Under the pieces are notes generated by a model. It searched no databases and was not told the DNA's origin. It was given only the letters and a program-made list of their open reading frames with translations. A DNA stretch of 64,000 bases from Rhopalosiphum padi (Eukaryota > Arthropoda > Insecta > Hemiptera > Aphididae), in contig NC_083598.1 of the NCBI RefSeq assembly GCF_020882245.1, positions 79,117,714 to 79,181,713 on the forward strand, given 5' to 3'. Each line of letters begins with the position of its first letter. The first letter of the stretch is position 1. Below, in pieces: positions 22,752 through 34,600 of this stretch. The translations under genes and the position numbers were made by a program.

Positions 22752-24602
22752 TTATGGTGTCTTAGTTGTAACAACATATTTTGTATCTAATCCCAGAAGT
22801 ATGTTAGCATTATCATTAGGTGAGAAACAAACAATTATATTAACTTTTGTTTTATTACTTATAAGTGATTTCATGGAATTCATAACTAGTTTTCTAGTAC
22901 TGTGGTTTGATAAATATTCTTCTAGTTTTATATTTTTTTTTGAAATTTTTTTGATTACATGTTCAGCGTGTTTATTATAACAACATACTTGTATAGCTTG
23001 GGATTCATTATTTCCATACAAAAAATTCATCATAAAAAAAAATGTAAGATGTACAATATTAGAACATGTAGGACACTTGTATTCCATGTTTGAAGATTGG
23101 TTTGACCATTTCAGATTACATTTTGGAACAAATGCTATACATTTTGTGCAATATCCACTTACAATTTCATTACTAACAAATATGTTTGGTTCAGTATGAA
23201 TTAGTCTACAAGGACCTATACATTCTGTAGGTTGGTTTACAATATTAGATTTTAAATTATTTGATTGAGTTTCTTGGTTGGATATTAATAATTCTGATTC
23301 AGCGTTAAAAAAACTAGGTGAACATGAGCCATCTGTAGAAGAGCTTGGTGAAGTTGCTCTTTGTGAACATAGTTTCCTTTCAGATAATGAGGTATCTTTA
23401 TTTGATAAAGTAATTGATGATTTTTTTTGACCAAATGAACTAGCATTATTGTGAACACAATTGTCCTTCTGATTAATCTGTGTAGATGTTGTAAAGTCTT
23501 GACATGGTGACAAATTGACAATATCATCATCAGATAAATTCACAAATATTGTTTCATCGTGTTGACTTTGTTGAAAACTTATTGGTTCCTCTGTTGGAAA
23601 AATAATTATACTTGACTCTTGAGTTTTATCTTTTAAAACCAACTGGACATCACTAGATAATTGTTTAATTTTAGGCTGAGTTGCAGGTTTCAATTCATTT
23701 GGTATTGGAAAATGTCTTGTAGGAGGTCTAAGAGAATTTACAATACCAGTTTCTATTGGATCAGCTTTTATATTTTGACTAATTCCATTAATTTGTAATG
23801 AAAATATGTCTGAGTTATTTATATTTTTCACTTTTACATTGTTTAAACATATTCGTTGATTAAGTGACAATGAAATAAAATCGTTACTTGGAGTTTCAAC
23901 TAAAATATCAATTTTGTTTGAAAAAAAATCATATTTCACTTCAGATGCTATTTTTTTGTTCGCATTGTTTTTATATTCATCAATAAAATTAGAATATTTG
24001 AGAGTTTTTAAGCATGATTTATCACAACATTGTAATCTTAATAACATTACCTCTTCATCATCATATTTTACGATTTTTTTTATATTTCCAAATAGCGAAT
24101 AAATACCAGGACCAGTTAATAAAGAGAGATTATTTTCAAGTAGTGTATTTGATTTTTTTAATGCAGTTTTATATTTAAATAAGATGATTGAAGAATTATC
24201 TTGAGGTCGAACTAAAACAGTTAATATGCTAGAATTGCAAATACTGAACTGTTTAAGTACAATAGCATCAATTATAATTATTCTGTCATGTTCACTTATA
24301 TCATTTATTAATGAACTGAAATATTCACCCTTTTTATTTTTAATGTTAACACAACTTACAAAATACATTTTACTGTTCTTTTTTAATAAAGATTTTGAAG
24401 TGTTAGTTCTTTGAATTTTTAATGGAGTTAGGTTTGCTTTAAGCAAAATTAAATCCATGCCAGATATAATTTTCTTGTTAGATTTTAATATATTTTTTTT
24501 ATTTAACTCAAACACATTGTTAAAATCATTAATATTATTCACTAATATTTCACTAATATCTTCTTCATTTTGTATGAAATATGTTTTCATTTTTATCCAC
24601 AT
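22752..24602 (-). CDS. POT1-like telomere/single-stranded DNA binding protein (tentative), intronless coding region
   Basis: A single open frame of 616 residues from ATG 24600-24602, preceded by a good acceptor (TTTTATTTCAG, exon edge at 24613), so there is a spliced 5' untranslated exon. The N-terminal third has alternating hydrophobic strands (DRIIIIDAIVLKQF, SILTVLVRPQ, GPGIYSLFGNIKKI) consistent with an OB fold. Residues about 290-470 are Ser/Gln/Asn-rich and probably disordered. The C-terminal part has a four-cysteine zinc site, C485-x2-C488 and C510-x2-C513, followed by HLTFFFMMNFLYGN. That layout is like the zinc-containing third OB fold of POT1, but without the Holliday-junction-resolvase-like insert that separates the two cysteine pairs in human POT1. 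Shieldin SHLD2 or an RPA1-like protein are alternatives. The gene is convergent with SCYL2. The protein is real; its name is uncertain. Confidence 0.6.
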   Translation of the reverse strand: MWIKMKTYFIQNEEDISEILVNNINDFNNVFELNKKNILKSNKKIISGMDLILLKANLTPLKIQRTNTSKSLLKKNSKMYFVSCVNIKNKKGEYFSSLINDISEHDRIIIIDAIVLKQFSICNSSILTVLVRPQDNSSIILFKYKTALKKSNTLLENNLSLLTGPGIYSLFGNIKKIVKYDDEEVMLLRLQCCDKSCLKTLKYSNFIDEYKNNANKKIASEVKYDFFSNKIDILVETPSNDFISLSLNQRICLNNVKVKNINNSDIFSLQINGISQNIKADPIETGIVNSLRPPTRHFPIPNELKPATQPKIKQLSSDVQLVLKDKTQESSIIIFPTEEPISFQQSQHDETIFVNLSDDDIVNLSPCQDFTTSTQINQKDNCVHNNASSFGQKKSSITLSNKDTSLSERKLCSQRATSPSSSTDGSCSPSFFNAESELLISNQETQSNNLKSNIVNQPTECIGPCRLIHTEPNIFVSNEIVSGYCTKCIAFVPKCNLKWSNQSSNMEYKCPTCSNIVHLTFFFMMNFLYGNNESQAIQVCCYNKHAEHVIKKISKKNIKLEEYLSNHSTRKLVMNSMKSLISNKTKVNIIVCFSPNDNANILLGLDTKYVVTTKTP

Positions 24603-24613
24603 TTTGTTAACCC

Positions 24614-25450
24614 CTGAAATAAAACAGATTTAAATCAATAAATTGTCTAAATGATAAAAATATACATTTATATAGGTATTTATTATATACTTTACAACTA
24701 CAAAGTCCATAATTTTAGTTTTTGGATTTTTTCTATTTTGTTTATTATATAACTTTACTCTGTTAAATGAAAAAGTAACTGTGTATGGTTGACTTGGTCT
24801 TGGGATAGATGGTTATTATTTTAAAAAAACTGATTTTAACCGAGATTACTTTTTATGTTGAGCAAAGTAAAGTACAAGAATTTATTTTTGAAAAATATTT
24901 TGTGTGAATAATAAATATTGTTAATGTATAAAATATAAAATTATTAAATAACAGTTTATAAATATGTAACAACTGGTTAAATAAGTCCAGTAGCGCGGCA
25001 AAATTCTAGAATTTCTCTATAACTTAACTTTTAATTCCAAACTTCAGGTAAATATCATCAATTCATCATTGTCAATAATACAATAACCAAATGGACTCGA
25101 ATCACATTGAGTTATGATTGTCCACAAACAAGGGTGTATTGTAGTGTATATGGGAGTATACTTATAACAATATTTATAAATATATGAACGTGAAAAATAA
25201 AATAAAACAGATGTTTTTTTTGTTATTTAGTTTTCCTGCCTTATATATTTAATTTTAGTGTTTATACATAAGAGAAAATGTATATTTTAACATAATAGAA
25301 CAAAACATAAGACATTTTTACCAAAAGGATATAAGCAACATTTAAAATGGCCATCTAAGACCTACTTTAAAGATTATACTTAAATCTATTTGTCTTCACA
25401 ATAATTTTATAATACTACAACATTTAAAGGTACAACAAATAGTTACTTAC
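24614..25450 (-). other. probable 5' untranslated intron of the POT1-like gene
   Basis: On the minus strand a consensus donor (ACATC|GTAAGTAACT, exon edge at 25451) and the acceptor ending at 24614 would remove 837 bp and join a non-coding first exon starting above 25451 to the coding exon. The transcription start would then lie somewhere in 25451-25600. The splice sites are seen; their use is inferred. Confidence 0.5.
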
Positions 25451-25599
25451 GATGTGTTGATAATTGCGTTATAAACACTGCCGTCTGTCACAATAAGGAT
25501 TAAACCATAGAAAGAACCTAAACGTCCTAAACTGGACTACTGAACTAGTGCTGGAAATTCAATCACTCACAGGTACAGAAAATAAATTGACATTTAACA

Positions 25600-27286
25600 G
25601 GACTACTAGCTAGTAATTAGATTACTGAAGACACTAGAGTAATGGGAACAATTTTATTCTCAGTTTTGTCACATGGGTGGCTGGTAGTATTACGAAAATT
25701 AATAAAGAGTATAGTCATGAATTGGCCGAATTCTCGATTGTCAGAATACCTAAAATATTTATTATTTTTATTAATTTATTGAATATTCATGAAATTTTAA
25801 TGAAATATTGGACTGTGTGAAGGGGATGAGTGAGTTTTATCTTATCAATATCATTATAATCACAGAATAACTGCCATAACCACAGAATTCTGGGCCCTGT
25901 GGTATTAATTGTGGTAGTGTTATTGTATAAAATTACTGATCGTGAACACGCGACTACTGACTAGCATTCAACTGGATCATTCTGTTTTAAACATTTAACA
26001 TTTTAAACTAATTAGAAACTATAAAATTACATAATATTAACTGTAAATCCATTACCCTATATATTATTATTGATGTATTGTATAGGTAAATACTAAATAG
26101 TAAATACAAAATACTATTTACATAGGTACATTAGGCAAAACTATTTTTACTAGTTTTCATGTATGATTTCAAGCATATAGTTGTATATTATAAATGTTTA
26201 AACCTATTAAACCTATTATTGGTACTTTTTCTTAGATCTGATCTTTGTAGACAAACAAATTCAATCAATAGAATACACAAAATGAATGACATTAAATCGA
26301 GTGCATATTGGTATATTGCAAGAAGGATAAAAAATGAGTGCCATCACGGGACGCCTGGCTGATGAAAAACCACTAAAACATCGAAATTTATGGTTATTGA
26401 GGGAATTTATAATTAATGAAAATCAATATATAATAACAGAGTTTCGTTAATAATTCTTATTTATATTTTTTCTTATTATAATAGTGTATACCACATTACA
26501 CAGTGTATACAATAAGAATTATAATAGAAAAAAATTATTAATTTTCATATACATATGTAGTGCAAGGTTATAAAAAAATATCTGATGGATCAAAATTGAA
26601 TACAAGATCTCAAATAAGTTGTTGTTTAATGCTTAGTATCTTTAACCTACGGCTATCTGAAGATGGTACAATTTTTTACACGCATTTTATATTTTTATAA
26701 ATTTGTCAAAATCAAAAGTAATTTGTAGTAAAAATTTATAAAATCTTTAATTATTAAAGATAGGATTTGAAAATTGAATATACTGTTTCTTGTTAGTATT
26801 TCTACTGGAATTAAAAAATCTAAAAATATACACACAATTATTTTTTATACATTTGAAGAAAATAAAATTTGAACAAAATTAGGTACGTATTTTAATGATG
26901 TTAATTATTTTGTTATAAATGAAAAACATTGTGGAGACTTAAAACTTTTACTTATATTATAATATTATGAATTTTACTATATGCAATGACATTTTTGATT
27001 TATATTAAGATATGCATCTATTCATTCTATGAATCTATTTTTATTGTTTAATGGTATTTTACTATTTTAGTATTTATATTATTTATAGAAATATGTTATT
27101 AAATGTTGAGTGATATAGATTGTTATAAAATGGTATAAATACATATTATTATAATAATTAAATATCAATAATATAATAAATGCAATACTTTCAGAAAAAA
27201 TTATATCATACGACATACAACTGTAATAGATACTACATGTAAAACAAAGGAGTTAAATATTTATATAAAAAAAAATGTTTATTAAA
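25600..27286. other. intergenic with a foldback at about 26415-26545
   Basis: No gene was recognised. About 26415-26545 can fold on itself: the left arm contains TTAATAATTCTTATT and ATAGTGTATAC, and the right arm contains GTGTATACAATAAGAATTAT and AAATTATTAATTTTC, with a loop of about 11 bases. It may be a small foldback element. Confidence 0.4.
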
Positions 27287-27294
27287 ATATAGGC

Positions 27295-27960
27295 CAGGGG
27301 TGGCAAACCTTTTGAACACTAAATGCCAAAAATTACATTTTTTTTTTCGAGCATGCCATGAAAAATAGTATAATATATTATTTTCAATATTGTAAAAAAA
27401 TTATTGTAGTTTTATTGTATGATTGATTTGTTACTATAAAAAAAGGTTAGTTTAGGTACATAATATAATAATATTACTTTGTTAATTTTTTTTTTTTCTT
27501 GATAATATGATTTTTGTTGTTGAATTTTTGATGCCAATTCATTGATATTTGGTTTTGGTTTATAATTACATTGTAACTTTTAATAAAGTACAATATGCAG
27601 CATTACATTCATCTGTTAGTCGGTTTCTTAAATCAGATTTTATAAAATTAATTTTTGAAAATAGTGACTCCCATGAATAAGCTGAAAAAAAAACAGCTAA
27701 TGCTACTATTTTTAAAGTAGAATAATCTTGTGGAATTGCAATCTTGTTCCCTATGTTTACAATCAAGTTGCCTATTGCCCCATCATGCTGAATTTCTTCT
27801 AATTCATTTTTCAGTGTCAGTATAACATATTTTTCTTTCCATATACTAAATAGTACCATTTATTGACCGATAAAAGCCATGTTATGCACAAAATATTTTT
27901 ACCTATTATATATAGTAAAAATATTTTAATTTTTCGCGTGCCATGGATTTGCCATCCCTG
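27295..27960 (-). mobile_element. non-autonomous hAT transposon with exact 8-bp target duplication
   Basis: The left end CAGGGGTGGCAAACC and the inverted right end CAGGGATGGCAAATCC are matching terminal repeats. ATATAGGC flanks both sides exactly (27287-27294 and 27961-27968). The 666-bp element keeps an open frame on the minus strand (27566-27859, 97 residues) whose end carries the hAT dimerisation signature: LAVFFSAYSWESLFSKINFI then KSDLRNRLTDE. Everything upstream in the transposase (zinc finger, catalytic core) is missing, so it cannot move itself. The intact duplication and open frame suggest a fairly recent insertion. Confidence 0.88.
27566..27859 (-). pseudogene. hAT transposase C-terminal fragment
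   Basis: 97 codons within the hAT element. It begins inside the RNase H-like catalytic domain tail (ATG or upstream frame; KNELEEIQHDGAIGNLIV) and ends with the dimerisation helices (WESLFSKINFIKSDLRNRLT). It resembles the Buster/ZBED-like branch of hAT transposases. The full-length protein would be over 500 residues, so this is a remnant, not a functional gene. Confidence 0.75.
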
Positions 27961-28635
27961 ATATAGGCTGATAGATCATTTACACTTAAAATTGTTCTTC
28001 GTGTACAATTATGTATCATTTAATTCAAATTTAACACTTTCATAACTGTGACCATTCTACATCTAATGTACAACAGAATAGTACTCATTTGCTTACTTTT
28101 TTAAAAATATAGTTGAAATAAAAAATAAATATATCTTAGTATAAATTTTATTATATTTTTCAATTTGTTGTATTAACTTTCGATTTTATTTTAAATTTAC
28201 AAACCATTATAGAAAATAAATATTAGATAGATACAAAATTAAACTATTAGTCAATGGTTTTTTATTTGATAAAAAAAAAATGTACAGTAAAAAATGTACT
28301 TCTAAATTATTTACAAAAATATAATCATACGACAAGTTCTTTAAATATTTATGTTAATAACAAATAATAAAGCTACAGTACATCAATACTATAATTGCAT
28401 AAGAAATGGTACAAAATATTATATCAATAAATTACAATTGCTTTAAATATTACGTACATTATAATGATCTTATTATATACAATTAAGTAGATAGTTGTTA
28501 TTAGCTGTAGAGTATCAATAATTTAAAAAAATTATTGAGTCAAATTGAATTGTTTTGTAAATTAAAAACTTCAAAGATGTCTGTGGCATTATATAGTATG
28601 TACTTGTCTGAAAAGTATTGTTGGGTCTTGGATGA

Positions 28636-31600
28636 TCAACAAACTTCTTGAGAGTCTAAAAAAATAAAATATATGAATATATGCAAGTAAATTATTTAAA
28701 AAAACAAAAGTTTTTAATTTATTACAGAGTTACATTTTGAAAAAATTAATAAAAGTGATAACCAAAAGATTAATTATCATTATTGATTACTTTCAACAAA
28801 ATTTAGTTTAATTAAAAATTAAGAGATTTAGTACTAATAGTACTATTTATAATAATGTTAGTAATATGCATTATGCATATTAACATTGAATAAAGTTATT
28901 AAAATATGTATGTGTATGTGAATTTTAAGTCTTAACTTTATGTAACTCTGAAATATATCATACTTTGAATACATTTCATTTATATGGTTTGAAATTAAAA
29001 ATGACTTATTATACAAAAATAAACAGTTTGCATAATAATACAACACAAACAAAGCAAAAGTTATGAATTTTAATGATACAAATGAACTTTGTTCAAATAA
29101 AAAACTACTTAATGTATTATTTTTTACTAACTGCACAATTCAAAATAAAATTTGTCATAATGATAGCTATAATATATATATATTATTTATTTATTTCAGA
29201 AAAGCATACAATTTCAATAAAGCTATTTATAATAATACTAATAATAGGAAAATCCTTTTTATAAATAATAGTTAGCATTTGAAAATGTTCATAGGAAATA
29301 TTGTGTATACATCTTAGTATATTATGATAATTGAATGATGTACCTAAGGTATTTATTTAATTGTGTTTAATACTTTATGTTAACATTTTTTAACCTATTA
29401 AAATTGTATAAAAGTTAAATATATATATTTTATAATAATAAACAAAAAAATATAGATAAGAAATTGATTAAGTTCATCGACACATTACAAATATTTATTG
29501 TAATTTATAAATGTGCAAAACTGTATTTATAGGATTAAGTTTCCACTATAACTTAAATAACTGTACAATATGAATTCACCTCCTGCACTACTGATGAACA
29601 ATATGAAATCTGTTTTTTATGTAATTATAACTGTAAATATGTAATATTCAAGAAAGGTCATATCTACAAGTGCTAAGTGATATAATATACACAGCTACAA
29701 TTTAAAGAAATAATAGACTAAACAAATTATATATTTATTAAAAAATATATTGATATAAAAATATAAAACTAGTATTGAAACATTTGGAACTAAACAATGA
29801 TATTAATGTTATATATTTTATAAATATAATCATGGATTATTATATTTTATATCTTATTTTATCGTAATACCACAATTTATTAATTTATGCCATGCTATTT
29901 TGTTCCATAATAAATCTACTCATTACTCATCTAAATTGGTTTAGCATTCATTATAAATTATAATTTATAAATATCGAACATTTGATATCATGCAATTAAC
30001 TTACGTTTCAAATACAATTTATTACATAATTTTTAAGCGATGGTAATGAACTAATGAATAATGATTAATGAATGGAATGAAATAAATATTATACAGGTAT
30101 TATAATAATGTAGGTATATGATTTTTTTTGTTATTTATTATGTTGTTAATATGTTTTGAATCAGTTGTCCAGGTAATAAAAATATGTTTGTGATGGAGAA
30201 AATCAAGATCAAATCAATAGCATATCATTCACGAGGCCCATAATTTATATTTTTTGCATGTGTAACTTACTTGCTATAATAGGGTTCCAAAATTTTGCAT
30301 TAATTCATCATCACAGAGTACATAATAAATATGATATTCACCATATGCATATTACATACGTAACATACATTTACCATAAGAATAGTTAAAATGGATGTAC
30401 TACTGTTTATTTGTTTGGGCAGAGATAAAATGAAGAAGTATAACATTTATTTTTTAAGAGTAATCATTATTTTTGTTGTATTAGTCTTAAATACAGTGAA
30501 TTTTAGTAAACAATCATTATAATTGTATAATAATTTACTAAAAGGGATTTAGTAGTTTGGTATGAATTAAATGCAATACTAATTATTGAAATATGATATT
30601 GTTGGATATAACAAATTCCTAGAGCTTAGCGATTGTTCATTTGATTGTTTTTTAATTATATGTTAAAAATTATAATTTATCAATTGATATGACTTCTAAA
30701 ATGAAATTCCTCGATATTGTGTCAATGATCAACAAATAATATATAATGTATTTTAGAAAATCATTAAACTTAATAGTTTTTAATATGTATAAAGATAGTA
30801 TTATTATTTTGTATTTACATTAACACAAATAACAGGGAAATAATTTAAAAATAATACCCAGTCAGTGATGTACTTTAAATACTTTAGAGTTTGAAAGTAT
30901 TTCTCAACAACTCATGATGTAATAAGTAATATTAGTATAATATTATTGAAATGGAAAAATTAAGCCATATATTATACTCTATTCAGAATAAGATCAGACC
31001 TCGACAGCCAATTTGTGCACATGGATCTGGCTTTACTACACAACAGGTGTACAGATAGTTGACTTGATGGGGTTGAAAAATGGGTGTTGTCTGACCACCA
31101 TCCGATGAAAACTAGTCATCACTGAGGTCTGAGCTCATTCTGAATAGAGTATATATAATATATATAATGATATAATTTTAAAAAATATTGAAGAAGCTTA
31201 AACCTAATATTAGGGAGCCTATTCTTGTCTTTCTTGTATAATAGTTCTCAAGTATTCCTACAAGACTTATCTGATTTTTTGACAATAGTGCAATATACAT
31301 AATATATATTTTTTTTTTTATTTTGAAGATTTTAATAATTAGGTTTAAAATTATGTTAGTATTACTATGATAATAAATTATTGCATTTAACTTTAAATAA
31401 ATAATTTAATAATAGGGTTATTTAAGAACAAATAATATTTAGAGATAGTTTTTAATAATACAAATAGTTATATAAATTATTTTAACATAGATATGTTTTT
31501 GGGATGGATAATTGTTTTATTTTTCCTGTAATCAATTTCGCTTAACACTATTTATTAAAATCTGTTATTATAGCAACTGAATATTCATAATTTTTAGCAG

Positions 31601-34600
31601 CAATAAAAACAATAATTTAAAATCTACTAGTGGCAAAGAATATATACTTAAAATTATATTTATGATTCTTCAATTTTCCTTGTAGAGAAAAAATACCTAG
31701 TAGCATGCTGCTACTACTACTACTGCTATTACATTTACTTCAGGTGGTTCACCAATTGTACTATCCAATGAATCCCAGCTTATTTTCTTTACATGTTATG
31801 TTTCATAATACATTTTGAATTGATATAAAGTATAGAGTTGAGCAAAAGAAATTTGGACAAATTTTATGCCTGAGACTGGATACTTTGATATTGTCTGATG
31901 GATTATTTTTTATATATTCTTTGATTATGTGTAAATATTTTAATTTAATATCTAAACATGTTTTATATAATATATTTTAATTTTATTGATAACATATTAA
32001 CATAACAATGAAACATTTGAAACATAAAATTAATAACATAACTTAAACATAGTGTGCCTGCATAATTTAAAGTTTAATGAAACAATTATTATCTTAAATA
32101 ATATAATATAGAATAATATGTCCTAAGTAATATAAAAAAATACAATAAATAGGTAACATTCAACTTAGCGGTTTATCAATAATAGTAAATAAATTAAATC
32201 CTATGGTTGTTATTAAATATTATTTGAAGTATTTAATATTCATTTATGTGATATATATATATCATATACTAATAAATAATAATCAAAACTATTTTTTTTT
32301 TACTTTTTCTTAAAATTTTAAGTAACTACTTACATACTTTTGTTCTATTAATTTTACAATATGATAATAAGTATAATGTAATTATATTGTAATCATAATG
32401 TAGTATATACTTTAACTACGTAAAAAATATAATTTTAACGTGTGTAATTTGGATTAATAGATTTTGATAGTAGTAATGTATGTTCAGTATTGGGAATAAT
32501 AGTTGAATGCTTACCTTCTTTACTGCAAGACTCAGGTATTGGGTCAAGAAGTTTTGGTTCATTTGGATCCTTATCGTCTATGTCAATATCCATAGTCCTT
32601 TTCCTTACACACCGTGTAGTTGTTAATAGTATTCCAAAAATCATGGGAGGAAGTCCAGCAATTAAAAATGCACCAACATAAGATTTATAATTATCATACA
32701 TCCAACCTGAATATAAACAAGTAAAATAGTACAAAATAATTGTGAATAAAATATTGAAGTTAGTTCAATTTTTGATAAAATGATTTCATAGTTCATAAAT
32801 TATTTACCAGCAACTGGTGGGCCGACTGTCAATGGTATAGAACATAGACCAAGAATGCATCCGATGGCTTGTGCAGCACCTTTTTGACCAACTAAATCAA
32901 AAGCGATAGGACCCATAACACTAACAAAACATCCATCAGCAAGCCCCATGATTAATGTAATAATCACTAGTATAGAAAAGTATGGTACTATAATGATAAA
33001 CATAGTCATCAAGCCAATAACAAACAGTGATATCTAAAAAAAAAAAAATATAAGAAATCAAAGATTAAATTATATTAGTTTTAAATCATGATTGAAAAAA
33101 CAATATCTTATAACCTAATCTATATACTAAATTTAACTTCTGCAGATAAATTATAATATACTTATTGAATATTATAAATAATACAGACAATACAGTTGCC
33201 TAAAAAAAAAATAACAGTATTAATTTGGCCTGTTGCTGGCTTAAATTATTTGAACATATATATTATTTGTATACAAGCTCAAAAAGTACATTTTAAATTA
33301 TTGATTTTATTATCTCACGCAATAAACTTTAAATAAAATTGTAATATATCTATAAGATAATTATAAACCCCCTTTGGCATTGGAATACCCATACAGGGGG
33401 GGGGGAGGTGTCGTCAAACTACCAATCCTCACATAGTATTTTTTTCACTATAATATGTAATTTCTAAAAATTAATAAAAAAAAAAAAAATTTTCTAATAT
33501 TATATAAACTATATTTTTAAACTAGAAATTGTTCTATGATAAAAATAAGCCTTTGTAAGCAACATAATATTTCAATGTTTAAGTATATATAATTTTTTTT
33601 ATGTAAATCCTTCCCACCATTGAAAATAGTTGTGTACCCCCACTGCCTATATCTGTATTAGTTCCATAATAGCATATTAGGTTAAGAAACAACAAATAAT
33701 ATTTTAATATACATTTTATTATACTCTTATTTTATACTACTTTTGTTATTAAGAATATAGGAAAGGAATTATATTAAATAAAAAGTTTTTAAAAATATCA
33801 AACTAAATTAATATTATAAAATGTATAAGTTGTCCCATGTCAGTTGCCTTATCTTTTTTTATTAACTGTAACAAACTAGATTGAAATATTTACCACAAAA
33901 TTATGTTTGATCAATAACACTAGAGTTATTTAATCTATAGCGTGGGAAACAAATAACAACTATAAATACGAGTTATTAAACTGAATTATCATATGAAATA
34001 GATGAAAACTAAATTAGTATAATTTAAACATTATAGTTTTACACAAATACACATAACATATCATTGTGCTTAAAAATGTAATTAATATCAGTTTTTATCA
34101 TTTTTTTATTTTTAAAATTTAAGTATAAAAAAAAAATGAAATTTTTTATTCATTATAAGTTATAACTATCAACAAAATATCAGTAAAATTATAGTTCTTT
34201 TGACAAAATATAACCATATAATAATTAATAATTATTAATACAATATCAGGGATACTTTATTTAAATAAATAATTCAATTTACCTGTTGCATTACAATTCT
34301 ATTAACTCCTTTATAATCAGATATGGGTCCTGAAATTAATCTACCGATTCCCGAGGAAATGCCAATACATGTAACTAATATTTTACCATCGTTTTGTGGA
34401 AAACGGTCATCAACAAATTTAACCTGTATAAAAAAAAGCATTGATTTGAAAAATAAAAAATATATACTACTAAATTAAAATTGGCTAAAAAAAATAATGC
34501 AATTCTTACCAAATGGACGTAAGGGACAAAGTATCCAAAGAGAGCGAGAGGAATCATTGTGGCCCAAATAACGTATTTAGGGTTCTTCCAAATGTCAATA

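Noticed and set aside
23285..24414. Frames overlapping the POT1-like gene on both strands
   Set aside because: Shadows of the 616-residue minus-strand frame, which alone has protein-like composition.
28858..29275. Overlapping open frames of 63-92 codons on both strands
   Set aside because: They are composed of A/T-biased codons, have no family motifs, no splice context and lie in an intron; chance frames in A+T-rich DNA.
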